Shown here piece by piece: positions 32,733 to 44,962 of a stretch of 64,000 nucleotides of DNA (positions are counted from its first letter, which is position 1; each line of letters begins with the position of its first letter). Origin of the DNA: Spongospora subterranea (taxonomy: Eukaryota > Endomyxa > Phytomyxea > Plasmodiophorida > Plasmodiophoridae); the NCBI GenBank assembly GCA_900404475.1, contig OUQQ01000019.1, forward strand, positions 1 to 64,000, given 5' to 3'. The notes beneath the pieces are model-generated. The model had not been told where the DNA came from, ran no database searches, and saw nothing but the letters and a program-made list of their open reading frames with translations. Made by a program: the position numbers and the translations under genes.

Positions 32733-35700
32733 ATGATCGAAATGGAGGGCCAACCTTCTTTTACTTGCGATATTGACGTATTCGGAAGCGTGGGAAGTAT
32801 CGGGGCAGATGGAGTAGGAGAAATTGGGCTTGCTGAACTTGTGAACCGATTACGGTCGGATGGAATCCAGTCTACAGCAGTTAAGAAAGTAGTTAGCGGC
32901 TATTGCAATGGTAACTTTCGCCCAATCGTCAAACGGCCCCTAATTGACCTGGGGCAGTTGGGCTTTTGATGGATGATTCGCGAAGCTCCATCCACTTCTT
33001 GCATTTAGAGCCAAAGTTCGGATTCCTCGCTGAATCGCTCAAGGCTGCGAGGCTTGTTGATCTGAAATTCCATCGTAAGCATTTGTTGGGACTGACCACA
33101 GATGGTCGCGTTGTCGGCGGGGGTTCAAATCAATTCGGTCGGTAGCTGTTCAAATGGACAATGACCAAACATCCTGAAACCTGGCGCTAGGTCAGCTTGG
33201 TATTGGGACGATTCCTGGTCCGTCAATGAACAATCTCGCAATTGTTCCGAAGCTGGTCAACGTGATCTGCATCGCGACTGGCGAATCCCATTCTGCCGCA
33301 TGCACCGCCGATGGCAATATATATACGTGGGGTTCGTCTTTCTATGGGCAATGTTCAGGGTCGAGAGCCATCCACCTGACTCCATCTTCGGTAGTACCAT
33401 TAACGACCTTCTTCCTTGAGATCTCATGAGTCCTCTCGTTAGGTTCATGGCATTCCTCCAATGTGTTCGGTTGTATGTGGTGCATATTTCACTCTGGCAG
33501 TATCCGCTACAGGTTACCCTGGTGCCCATGGCGCCAGTGCTGTCGATCCCAACTCTGTGTGTGTCTCAGGTGGGGACGTATATGGATGGGGGGATAACAC
33601 CAGTAGCCAGCTGGGTCTAGGGCAGTTCGCCACCTGTATCAGGCGACCATGTCGTATACCACTGCCCCATTCGGTGGTTAAGCTCTCTTGTGGATATGGG
33701 CACGCAGCTGCATTGGGCAGCGATGGGATGTTGGTGGTTTGGGGGTAACTAACATCTAATCGCTGGGTAAATCAATACGCAGGTCTGATTGCTGCAAATC
33801 AGGTTAAATTCATCGGGACAGATAGGAATTCAAGGGACATCATGTGGAAAAACTCCATCAGTGCTCGATGTCGACCCTGATCTTATCAACAAAAACCATG
33901 TGGTCGACGTATTATGCGGTCCCAATTTCACAGCACTTCTTGACACTTCAGGTCGAGTTTTCACGTTTGGCAGTGACACACCCAAAGGTGAACCTGGTCA
34001 TGTTGGCTCACAATGCGTTAACCATGGTGACCAAAGTTGAATTCAGGGAGGCTAGGAAGGCCCAAAGGCGGCGGGCGACTAGAACCTGGTCGTATCCAGA
34101 GGATCGATGAGAAAAAAGTTCATCGAATAACCGAATGCAGTTCGGCACTACTGTGTCAGACAGCGACCACAATATCTCGGGTGGACATATCAACAGTTTG
34201 CGCCTCTGGGGGCACCTTGATCACAATATACGGCTACGCCATAGCCAACATCAAAGGGTTTGCATGGATCAAGTTCTGCTATAAGCCATATGTACGTTGC
34301 TGCCTGCTTTTCTTATAAGGTGATTCATGTACATGAAGGTGGATCTAATTATCGAGGTTGACTATGCGAACAATCCAGGTATTTTTGTTAGACCAATGTA
34401 ATTGGCAATTTTCAATCTGCTGTTCTATTCAGACCTTGGCCAACACTGCATTCAAGTTGTCAGCCCTTGCCTGACACAAAGCGTCCCTGGTGAAGTATTC
34501 CCGATCCATAAATTAGGTGCATTCACATCGCCATCGTAGTGTGGCACATTAACATTCCCGAATACGACAGCGATATCTATATCGGTCGATGGCATTTACT
34601 ACAGCGAGCCCTCGTATCTCTCCGTGTTTAGACCGATTCCGGCGTTGGATCGTACTGAATATCAGTGTGGGCCTGTATCAGGAGATACGCCTGTAAGTAA
34701 GATTGGACAGATGTTGCCTTCAATTTTAACCTTTTTCACCAGGTTGTATTATCTGTCGAGGTTGACGATATCCCGTATCCAAATCTTCAAGTACGCTTAG
34801 TTCCTGTCGATGCAGGAAATTCCAACCTTATCAAACGTAATAATTGGTTTCCCCAGAATCAAGAGTCAGTAAAATTAATTCTCAGAAATCGGTGCTACAT
34901 ATAACTCGAAGGATAAACATATTGTATTCAACACTCCGGAGGTGGATTGTTCTGCATCATACAGATATTCGATTGCGCTGGACGGAAATTGTTTCATTGA
35001 ATACCCAGAGCCGGTATTTATATACTATGGTCAGTGTGCTCTACCTGATAGTTTGTGTTGTCTAAAACATGTTGTAATCAGACGCTCTGATATCGTCAAT
35101 ATCGCCATTACAGTTTTGTTACGGTGGTGGAACTCTCGTCATATCAATGCTTGGACTATCCAATGCCAGCTTAGAAAACTTCACGCGAACACAAACGAAA
35201 TGTATACTGACAAGTCAGTCATCAAGAACGCGGTATGAACTAATCGGTAATGGTAAAGTCAATTCGCTTTTCAGAAGATGACCAGAGTCTTCAGGAACAA
35301 CACAAGTGGACAACGACAAGTCATTGCGGCATATGACATTGGTTTGCCCAGCAATTGGCCCTTTGCTATCTGATTCCGAATCAATCCCATCTCGTGAGGT
35401 CATGTCAGTCGACGTATCGTTTAATGGATACAATATGATGAGGTGCGGCGAGGTAATGAGCCGTTAGGCTTGAAATATGGCCATCATTCTTCTCAAATTC
35501 CACAGATTGAGTTTTTCCCTCCGTGCATGACTCGAATTGCCCCGACATGTGGGCCGAAAGGACGGCCTACGTCGATTGAAGTATTTGGGGAATATTTCTA
35601 TAACGAAATGTCCAAATCGATTTGCGTCTCTGATACCGATCGTTTGGTAAGAATGATTTTCTGACAAATGAAAACGCTGACTGTGCTGATAAACGGATAC

Positions 35701-36221
35701 GTTTCTCTACAGATAATATCTGCAAACTATCGAGACCAAACAAAATCATTGCAGTTCAACAGACCTGACATTCCATTGGCCGCAGCATCTCCTCCTTCGT
35801 CGGTGATTTCTATCAGCTTCGGAGACAAATCATTACCCTACATGCTATATGACGAACCAACATCAATGAAGGTATATTTCGGGTGTTATGATATGGCCCA
35901 TAATAATGACTTATTGTGTAGATTGAGCCGAATTCTGGTTCGGCCTTGGGAGGATACGTTGTGAAAATCAATGGGAAGGGGCTGTTCAGCAGCACAAGTC
36001 TCTCTATTCGTATAACAGCAATAGGAGGAGCTACACTACCAGGAAAAGTATATGTTGTACCGGGCACGTTAACCGCCGAACCCAACGCGAAAACCGGATT
36101 AGGGACAGTATCCTTCACAATGGCTGCAATGGAAAACGGAGAAAAATCCGGTTCCATCGAGATATCCTTCAACGAGGTCGACTATACTTCCTGCTCTGAA
36201 CAACCATTCATTTTCAAATAA
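32733..36221 (+). CDS. RCC1-repeat propeller followed by IPT/TIG domains
   Basis: About 17 exons joined in phase, encoding roughly 850 residues. The first third holds RCC1 repeats: QFGQLGIGTIPGP, ATGESHSAACTADGNIYTWG, GDVYGWGDNTSSQLGLGQ, CGYGHAAALGSDGMLVVWGL, GPNFTALLDTSGRVFTFGS. The rest holds about four IPT/TIG-like immunoglobulin folds, each opening with an I..v.P..G...G motif: VCASGGTLITIYGYAI, ISPLQFCYGGGTLVISM, IAPTCGPKGRPTSIEVFG and IEPNSGSALGGYVVKINGKG. Between them are strands such as ISISVDGIYYSEPSYL. RCC1 repeats are protein-interaction propellers; IPT folds occur in surface receptors and transcription factors. I see no signal peptide or TM helix. One intron (about 34 bp after 35250) uses a less obvious acceptor chosen by frame. 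Confidence 0.72.
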
Positions 36222-36941
36222 GCGGTTAATTAAAATTCAAATATTGCTGATTATTTCTTGCAATTAATGCAGTTTCAATCATCCAAATCGGGACAAAATC
36301 GACGGCATCCAGCACAACATACCGGTAGAGTGCGATAGGTTCTCAAAGAATGGAGAAAAGTCGTGTTGTAGTGACGTGCCTATAAGCATTTGTTTCTATT
36401 CACCGTCATCGACCATGATTTCCGCAAAACCGGCTGATGCGGGTTGAGGAGCGATAGCCACGACTTCAGGGCGTTTTACACACAGTTCCCATGAGGTTTA
36501 CATACCATTTCCGTGTGGATAAACAGCAAATGATGTCGCGTCCTCTGACGTGGTCAGTATTTCCGTTCCTGATACACAGTCTGGTCATGCAGTTCGACTA
36601 CCCACCCACCTATCAATGATGTTACAGTCTACACAGTGGTATCGAATTTGTACGTCCAACCATGGTAGGGTATGGTATAAACGAGAGCAGCGCGTCCCTA
36701 TAGGGTTGGTGTAGTCCGGTCCATGTCCCCCCTCAACTGCCTCAATCTATTTCCCCCGGATCACATATATACAAGAGGTAAATCACGTCAGATGGAAAAT
36801 TGATCGGGTCTATGGTGATGCCAACTTCCCGATTTCAACATCTACTGTAGAGTTCAAATCATTTTTCGAAAGGGTGAACCTAAATATGTGACTTATTTTG
36901 TCCGATCTAATCATGCCACCAAAAAATGCTAGGGTCCACTC
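36222..36941. other. Intergenic, no gene seen
   Basis: About 720 bp between the RCC1-IPT gene and STIL. No supported frame. Confidence 0.4.
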
Positions 36942-39920
36942 ATGCTAGGTGCCAATCACGACGGTGACCTGACACAATATTTTTCTGAGAGTCATGAACA
37001 ATCATCCGTCTTGAATGGCCATGCATCTGTTTCTCCAATTGTTAGGTGAGCGCAATTATCTCCACCTGCTCTCATGAAGTAATTATCCATATCTTTCTAG
37101 CGATCGGGCATTTCGATTTCCTGCATTTCGATCGGTATTATGGGACAGGACCCCTTTGAACAACGCATCACAGCCCATGAGTGTTGAGGAATTCCTTCCA
37201 ATGGTGATCATTCCTTCAAGCGTCTTATCTCAGATACTGGATTCATCCCAAGTACGTCGGTATTCCGAGTTCATATATTTCCCTCATTGTAGTTGTTCAG
37301 TTCAGTAATCGCGGCAAGATTGGCTCACTTGTCGGAAAATATCGGTCAAACGGCGATTCTTATTTTTTTGCCGTTGACTCGTTATTCTTCGACTCGGGTG
37401 AAGAGATTGCATCTAAAAACGATCGTATCGACATCGAGGTTTCTTGTCATTGTCCCATTTATTACTCTACGTTCATTATTTTCAGGTCGTGTCAGGCCCT
37501 GTGGACGTGGAATCTCTGACATTGGCATGTTTTCGAAGTATCTGCTCCAGAGATTTCCCTTTTACGGCTCGATTCATGAAATTGTCATGTTCCATTCAAA
37601 ATAACTCTGATATCCATACGGGCGTCAAGCAGTGCTCGATATCTGGGCATATTGTTGCCCCGTCGATTTCGATGAGTTTCGTTCAAGTTAATTCGCTACG
37701 GCTTGTTGCAAATCCTTTAGGCGTATCTTTACAAAAAGGGAACTTGCAATTGTATCCACCATCTTCGTTTTCTTTTGGTTATTTGACCTTAGATCAGGTG
37801 GATCAGTCGTTTTGACGTTTTGGGTTCGTGCTAAGTTGTTTTAGTATCGGAATGCTGTTGCCCTTCTATATACTGACGCATTAGCTTTTAACTGCCCATT
37901 GATTGGCACATGGATTTTCGGACAAGAGTGTGATATCACGCTGCATTCTGCTCAAGTGTGGTCAAGCTGTATGCGCTTTCTTTTCAATGAGAGCATTGAC
38001 GAAAGGGTATTCCCCTCACCAACCACGTTTCTTGTTTTGTTAGCGCACCCAAAGGCCCATAGTTTGAAGTTTTTTGAATGCAAAGTGACGGTATACAGCA
38101 GGGTGCCTTGAGTTCTCTTTCGCTATTTAACTGCTGTTCACAGCAGCCTCAAGATCAAGCGATAGGGCATTTTTGTTTTGGCGCAGAAAATGTTCAGATC
38201 TCCGATGCCACTTCGCGTAGCATCTCCCTGTCTTGGAGGACCGCTGCAGATAATCAGGAAGTGATGGCGGCTCTTAGTGCAATGACTGCACTTGATCAGA
38301 AATATAAAAATCCTGCAGGCGTAACCCAAACTAAGCCCTCGACCAAGATGCTGATGGCTGTGAACGATGAAGTTCAAGAATGTGCTGCAGACCAAATAAC
38401 ATCTTTTTGTCCAAGTTCTGCCTCTGACATTAAGCCGCTCGTGAGGTCGTCAACAAAGGCGTCGTCAAGGAGCACTTCCGAGCCGCTACTCACTACTTTG
38501 GTACTTGCACCGACAATTCCTCTGGCACTTGTACTTATTCAATTCTAAATATAGCTTTCAAAAGGGAACCAGGCGTCGCATATTGTTTGTAGCGACAACC
38601 ATACTTCATCTGTCACTAGCGCCGATGCAGATCCGGCAACCTCACTCGGACCAGGCAATGTCTCCACCGAAGAGCTGTTCGATTTACATCATCAGCAAGT
38701 CAGCGCTTGCAATGCGATCGACAACAGTGCTAAATTGTGATTTAGTTTGAACATTTACAGCGCCAAGTAGCGTCGCTACGAGAATCTCTGCGCTCAAAAC
38801 ACCCCTCGTATTTTGTTACTGTTGCTACGAATACGGATAACGATGAGATGAATCATTTGCCGGATGCTGGCACCCAAGTCGAATGTATCAACGACTCAAA
38901 AACGACATATTCATCACAAAACTCTGAAAATTCGTCCAGTTTAGTTGCTCCTCCAGGGCGTTTTAGTGACGTTGGTAGGTATGCATTTTTCAGTTTTCAG
39001 CCCTTAGTAATGATTTGATTAGGAAAGGAATACGAAACAGAGAGAGCATCGGACATCAGTTGCAAAAACAATCCGGAATCCGAACTCTCTGCTGTAACAC
39101 CCATCAACCAGAATTCTTCTTCGGAGGCGTGCACCGGAATTTCTGTGGAAGAGGTTCTTCAAATTTCTGCTGAAGCATGTAGCACAGAGATCAAACCGAA
39201 TGTTTTTTCGTGCATGAGTTTTCACGATGTATCTCAATCTGATGGTGATGGCATCGACATGCCAAGGCCAGAAAATCAGGATCACTCACTCTCTGAAACT
39301 TCTGTGCAGTTTTCGAATGAACCACAATTTGGAGATCGCGACGAGGTTTCTGCAGCTTTTGACGTGAGTGAGATCACGAGGAAACCGGTGATGACTCCTG
39401 ATCAAGTGCTAAGTCAACGCCGCGAAGAAACTCGCAGTGTTTCTTCACGACGATCAATTACCTCTGATATTTGCAGTGGAAGTTCGTCAAATACTTCTGC
39501 AGGTGCAAGCCGCAACGAATATGTTCCCAATGATTCATCACATCAGGGCTTTTCACTCAAAGATTCAAATTTTTTATCGGGCGCTGGCTTCCCAAAAAGT
39601 TCGTTTGCTGTGTGTTTTCACGTTATACTGACATACTGAATTTTCATAATTACAGCATCTCTCTCACCTCGATCAAATTGCCAATTTGATCAGGATAGCT
39701 ACATTCCGAGAATTGAATTTGTTTCTTATGCTGATTCATCAGATGAGGTAGGAGAATGTCTTCTGTGTTTCTCAGCAAAAGTTAATCCCGCCCTTAGGAT
39801 GATGAAATCACTCGCAAATATTTGGGATCATGCATAGATGAACCAACTGCCAGCGAAAATGACGAAGATTTCAGAGAGCTCAGATTGTCAGAAGTCCTCT
39901 GTCACGATACAAATACATAA
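36942..39920 (+). CDS. STIL: Centriolar assembly protein STIL (Ana2/SAS-5 family)
   Basis: About 13 exons in phase, roughly 780 residues. The N-terminal domain matches animal STIL: FRFPAFRSVLWDRTPL (human FHFPPSKCALWNPTP), and especially FSFGYLTLDQYRNAVALLY, CPLIGTWIFGQECDITLHSA, QVWSSCMRFLFNESIDERVF, HSLKFFECK. A central coiled coil follows (STEELFDLHHQQ joined to RQVASLRESLR), at the position where STIL binds PLK4. Near the C-terminus, IPRIEFVSYADSSDEDDEI and TRKYLGSC resemble the STAN motif that binds SAS-6. The linkers are Ser-rich and poorly conserved. STIL links PLK4 to cartwheel assembly in centriole duplication. The frame of exons 2-3 was chosen by homology; other junctions fit easily. 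The stop is 22 bp from the convergent ZIP7 stop. Confidence 0.83.
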
Positions 39921-39942
39921 GTATATTATACATTTATATGTT

Positions 39943-41371
39943 TTATTCAAGCATTCCGACAAACGCCATCAACGCAATTCCGGTCAACATCGCGGCCATT
40001 TGTTTGATCGATTGAGCTACAGTATCTTTTTTCAAAAGCTCTGGGATGATGGTGGTCATTGCAATGTAAAGGAATCCCCCGGCTGTCAAAGGCAATATCT
40101 AAACATGAACTTAATCACTGGTGAAATGAAGAAATCAATAGTTTACCCAAGTTGTACTTGCAGTAGTGCCTTCTGACAATAGACCAATTATTGTCCCTAT
40201 CAAAGCACCTGTAGCTGTCCAAACCTGCAGCATAATCGCTTTCTTCCTGGACATTCCTGCTTGAATTAGAATGGCGAAATCACCAATTTCATGCGGAATT
40301 TCATGGAAAAGGATGGCAACGACCGTTAAAAAGCCAAGACGCGAGTCCGCAAGAAAGGATGCTCCAATTGCAAGCCCTGGAAAAATTGAGACCCTTTCTA
40401 CTCCAACAATTTGTTTGGAGACTTTACCATCAGTAAAATTATGAGCGAAATCAGCAGCAAGATTAAGGTAGGCGGCTACAGCAAAATTATTATCGTTGTT
40501 TTTACCCTGTGAACTTCTATGTAGCTCAGTTTCGGATTGCTCAGATTTGGTTTCGAATGGCACAGAAGCTGGTTTTTTAGAATTCTTTCTTGCGCGAAGG
40601 GTATCTGGGACAGGAGCAATCGGAGCCGACAAACCTGGCGGAATTGTTGTTGCTTCGCTGTGAGAATGACCATGAGAATTCTCCGAAGCAAGGCAGAGTA
40701 TCGATTTTTCGATGACTAAAAAGATAATAATTCCTGCAACTACCCATTGGCCTGATGAGCCATGGCTATGTTGCTCCTCATTATTATGGACATCATCGTC
40801 ATGCGAATGGGCTGAATGCGGCAACAAATGAAGAAAAACATCCCCGAGCAGACCCCCAGCAGCAAATGCCAATAAAACCTTCAGATGTTTCTGCCCGGTG
40901 GAGGTTAGAGACGTTTCTAAAGGTATAAAATATATAAGCACAACAGGGGCAAGCCCAATCAGCACCGTTGAGCATAGAGCCTTAAGCCAAACATCATATG
41001 TGGATTCTGTCGCGGGTGCAAAAACCCCAAAACCTTGATTATGTTCAAAGTCGGGATTTCTGGGGATACCTGTTCCACATAATAAGTGTAAATCGCACAG
41101 AGCCAATTTAGACGGGACGTAATTTACCGTCATGAGTTTTTTGTGTGAACTCTGAATTCCGTTGAAAATGTTTATGGTGAACGGCGCCATGTTGATGTAC
41201 ACCAGAACCATGCCAGTCAGCGACGCTGTGCTTATGGTGAGAATGACCATGTGAACCCCCATGTGAATGTCCATGTGGATGTCCTTGGACAATACTAGTT
41301 GCCAGAACCAGAATAATCAGCTTGTGAAGTAAGGATACCCCATGCAGCAATGGCAAGTCGAGACGCGCCAT
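39943..41371 (-). CDS. SLC39A7: ZIP7-family zinc transporter (SLC39A7/Ke4)
   Basis: Three exons: 41371-41128, 41069-40147, 40098-39943; 1323 nt, 440 residues, all in phase. The N-terminus is a signal-like hydrophobic segment (LHKLIILVLATSIVQG), then a His-rich luminal stretch (HPHGHSHGGSHGHSHHKH). Family motifs: AFAAGGLLGDVFLHLLPHS, a second His-rich loop (HSHDDDVHNNEEQHSHG), NLAADFAHNFTDG in helix 4, the LIV-1 metalloprotease-like ILFHEIPHEIGDFAILIQAG in helix 5, and WILPLTAGGFLYIAMTTIIP at the end. ZIP7 releases zinc from ER or Golgi to the cytosol. Together with ZIP11 this is the second zinc importer-type protein in the window. Confidence 0.93.
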
Positions 41372-41633
41372 TATATTACAGTATGATGTTATGAATAAAC
41401 GAAGGCCGTTTACATTACTCTACTGTACTGTATGTGCAATGAACCGGTGAATACTGTGAGTCTGTCAGTATCTACAGGGGCATATGTGTGTCATAAATCA
41501 TGGGCCTGGACCCGACCCTACGGTAGGATTCTGGCACCAGGGATCTCTCCATCTTGCTGGTCAATCAACCCCGCGACCTATTCAAGCAAAACCCTCGAAA
41601 CACGTTGTATATACACATAAAAATATTTGGTAT

Positions 41634-43115
41634 TCATTGGTTTTGCCTCTGAATTGCTTTCAGTGCTGCCAGTTCACGCTCAACTTCAACTCTCCGTTGG
41701 CGCTCTTCCTTCAGTTGCTTCTCTAGTTTTGTGATAATGTCGGTATTTGAGTCTCCGGACATAGGGTCTCGTCTAGACAAAGAAGCAGTTCGTTTCTGGA
41801 ACATACCCGAGATACGTGTGGAGATTCCTTTGCGAGAAACAGATTGGCTCCTGAACGCGCCCGGTGCTGTGCTGAGCGACACGCTTTCTTTTAAATCTAC
41901 AATCTGAGGAATAGCTGATGAGGCATGCATAGCGATATGTCTGGCTCTGCTTGCGCGAATTGAATCACTCTCGGAAATCCATCTGGACTGCGGAGGGCTT
42001 GGAAGTTCTTGCATTTCTTGCGTACTTGATCGCGAAATTAGTTCATTTTGTGACGCAATTCTAAACCCATACTTAGGTGCGCGTATATGTTGTCCGGTAA
42101 ATAAACTGTAGATATCGTCCCCTGCGATTTCCCCATCAGTATCACCGCTACATTGTGGAACTGCAAGTCCAGGTTTGAGAAAAATCGATTCCAGATTCCA
42201 CTTGATATTCAGCATAAGAATGTTAACAGATTTCGCCTGATACCTCGATTTGATATTCGCGTCTCCTATGGATTCCACAATGTAGTTGACACCAGCTTGA
42301 AACGTCGAATGGCCTTGCGAATGTTTCATCGATGTTACGGCTCGTACTGTGGCACACTCACAGAGCAATAATATTTCGGAAGGACCCAGCAGCCGGATTT
42401 GAGCTTCGTATCGTAACGTAATTCGGCGAGAAATGTTTTCCGAAAAATCCAAAATCCAGCACGCGTTGTCAGGAGTTCCTTCAGCAATAGAAGTTATGTA
42501 GTTTTTTACAGCTGAGGGCAAAATATGACTGTGAGAAACTTCATTTGTTCTCATCGCGAAAGAATTGCGGCCAAGTACACATGCCAGAATCAGGTCGCAC
42601 AAATTCAGCTGAAAACCACGATAGAAACTGAAAAGGGAGACATTTTCGTGCAGATAATGCTTTGCATCAAGGCTACGATGCTTTTGAAAGACATCTTCGC
42701 AAACTTGAACTTTCACCTCTTCATATTCATGCCCCAGTGAAGCCCGATCGGCACAAAGTCGATCCATCTTACCAATAATTCCCGCAATCTCTGAAGAAAC
42801 AACATTGAGCTCAGTCAGCAACGTCTCTCTGATGCTGGGAATCGACAACAGAGTTGTCAACGAATTTGTTGCCCAGATCGGCGTCTGCAAGATCATGAAC
42901 TTATATTGGTCTTCTAGTTTGTTAGAGATTGCCAATATATCTTCAACTCTTGAAAGCGATAACTTCTCATCAAACACCTTCATTGATTGGCGAATAGTTA
43001 ATTGCATTGCATCAATATTAGCCTTAAAAGAAACCAAAGATGTTTGCTGCACTGGGCTTGCAATATGAGCAGTTGGCTTTGACCCAGGCGAACGAGCATC
43101 TACACTATGCTGCAT
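41634..43115 (-). CDS. Unrecognised 493-residue protein with C-terminal coiled coil
   Basis: Single long frame without need for introns. The N-terminal 330 residues look folded and mostly helical (LSRVEDILAISNKLEDQYKF, LLTELNVVSSEIAGIIGKMD, LLGPSEILLLCECATVRAV). A Ser/Arg-rich linker follows (SRSSTQEMQELPSPPQSRW). The last 45 residues form a coiled coil (DIITKLEKQLKEERQRRVEV). Domain order suggests a cytoskeletal or membrane-trafficking scaffold, but I do not recognise a family. An upstream exon cannot be excluded. Confidence 0.72.
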   Translation of the reverse strand: MQHSVDARSPGSKPTAHIASPVQQTSLVSFKANIDAMQLTIRQSMKVFDEKLSLSRVEDILAISNKLEDQYKFMILQTPIWATNSLTTLLSIPSIRETLLTELNVVSSEIAGIIGKMDRLCADRASLGHEYEEVKVQVCEDVFQKHRSLDAKHYLHENVSLFSFYRGFQLNLCDLILACVLGRNSFAMRTNEVSHSHILPSAVKNYITSIAEGTPDNACWILDFSENISRRITLRYEAQIRLLGPSEILLLCECATVRAVTSMKHSQGHSTFQAGVNYIVESIGDANIKSRYQAKSVNILMLNIKWNLESIFLKPGLAVPQCSGDTDGEIAGDDIYSLFTGQHIRAPKYGFRIASQNELISRSSTQEMQELPSPPQSRWISESDSIRASRARHIAMHASSAIPQIVDLKESVSLSTAPGAFRSQSVSRKGISTRISGMFQKRTASLSRRDPMSGDSNTDIITKLEKQLKEERQRRVEVERELAALKAIQRQNQ

Positions 43116-43314
43116 TACAAAGTGCGACGAGTTACAGCCAATTCAGTGGAAAATATACCTAAATCTTTCCAGGGACAGGCGTCGGTTTGTTGTTGCATAC
43201 TCTTTAATTTGTCCGAACCCTGGAGTTTGAGTCTCTTGCGAAACCTTTATCTCGCCTATAAATGGATTGGCTCGTCCTGCCTAATGATCAAATTAGAAGC
43301 TTTTTTGTAAATAG

Positions 43315-44741
43315 TCATGCCTCGCTAACATTCAAAAGGCTAGACACTGTTGATGGAGAAAAATTATTCTGAAGCAAGTAGATCTCACGAAGATTTGAAG
43401 TTGTCGTAAGAACCGGAATTAGGGCCGCTGCTTCCACGTCGCCCATATTGGTCCCATTAAGACTCAACGACCGGAGTGTATTGTTGCTATTGAGTGCAGC
43501 GAAAAAAACCGAATACGCGCCAGCAAGAAATTCGCTATTGTCCATGGACAATTCTAACAATCCCCTAAACCAAAACGAGTTATAAACCATTCGTTACTTG
43601 CAATTTGAGCATTATACGTATTCTGGATCAGCATTTTCGACAAAGCAGCTACAGCATGGGTCCCCAACTGCATACTTTGCAACTTCAGACTTGTTACATG
43701 TCGATTATCGTTTCGAAATAGCTGCTTCGCAATAAATAGTGCCTGTTCCAAAGAAAATAAGCTATGATTCATATTTCGGGATTTATATTACCTCTTCGTC
43801 AGTAAGGCGGCCATTGCTGAATTCCCATGCGGTTGATTTTGATGCCAGAAAATCATTCGTTCTGTCAATATTCTGACCATATATGTATCAATGGAAGTGA
43901 CCCTCAGCAGCTGCATAGTTTTTACCGTCAGTATCTGATTCATGATCGCTAGCCGGGGTGATACTGCTGATTGCACCAATTTAGCTGGCAGAATTTTTGG
44001 AATTGCTGTCAACTTCAATTTTACTAACTTCGCCAAATGCATTGCTATCACAAATTGATCTTCATTCAGTCTATACATTACGATTAATGGACCAATGTGG
44101 CTCGGAAAGTGTTGTTTACGATTGGTTGCGGTCGAGGTCAGCCACCGTAAAAATAGAGACAAGAGTCTCTTGTGGAAGGTTGCACCCGCCCATGGATGCA
44201 GCGGCATCCATGAACGACATTTCATAGGCGCTGCATACGGTCTTGAAGAACTGGGAATATCCCTGTCTATCCGACGCTAAGACAGTCCACATTGCGTCTT
44301 CAGGATCAGCAATTCCGATCATCGGCGTCGCTACGTCCGTAATTCCAGTGAAGCGAGGCAGTGGTACGTCTAATTCAATTTAGAAAAAACTATCGAAAGC
44401 CACACTTGCGCCTACTTGTTGTTGTATTCTGGACGATTTCTGGCGACGGAAAAATGCCTCCTTGAGCAATTGCAATCATTCGCAGAGCAATAAAAAACCG
44501 ATCACGCTGAACGATACCATTGTCCACCACCAAGGAAAACCTCCAAATCTGGGATTAGATCTTAGTCGAATGCCTTACAGAATTTTATGTCAGGAGATAC
44601 GTAGGCCAGTGTTTCACGGGGAAGGTCTGTCCGGGTGAACAGTTCGACCACCGCTCGGGCCTGATCTGGTGCAACTGTTAACCGGGCAAAAAGGTTGCCA
44701 TAAAACTGAGTTTCGGCAGTTGCCAGATTGAGCAAGGACAT
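43315..44741 (-). CDS. Two EH domains plus leucine-rich repeats
   Basis: Seven exons: 44741-44601, 44548-44416, 44369-44120, 44070-43926, 43872-43792, 43742-43618, 43564-43315; 1125 nt, 374 residues, all in phase. EH domain 1 spans about residues 8-85 (ETQFYGNLFARL, FTRTDLPRETLAYIWRFS, RDRFFIALRMIAIAQGG). EH domain 2 spans about residues 110-205 (YSQFFKTVCSAYE, MGGCNLPQETLVSIFTVADL, SLNEDQFVIAMHLAKL). A short linker leads into ribonuclease-inhibitor-type LRRs (VTSLKLQSMQLGTHAVAALS, LRSLSLNGTNMGDVEAAALI, LREIYLLQNNFSPSTVSSLL). EH domains bind NPF peptides in endocytosis. The EH-EH pair recalls Eps15/End3, but with LRRs in place of the coiled coil. Confidence 0.82.
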
Positions 44742-44962
44742 GACCTTTGTGCCAGCTATTTCTAACAACGTTTTCACGAGCAAACACAATTCTGGGAAGG
44801 TGTACACTGGAATGAATCAGAAAATCTAGATAAATCCGTTCACTGAAAGCATATCGTTACACGAGGCAAGGTGGTTGATTTTCACCCCCCTTTTATCACA
44901 AATATAAATATATATAGGTATTGATATAGGTTTAACTTTGAATATATGGTGTGAAGCCTTCA

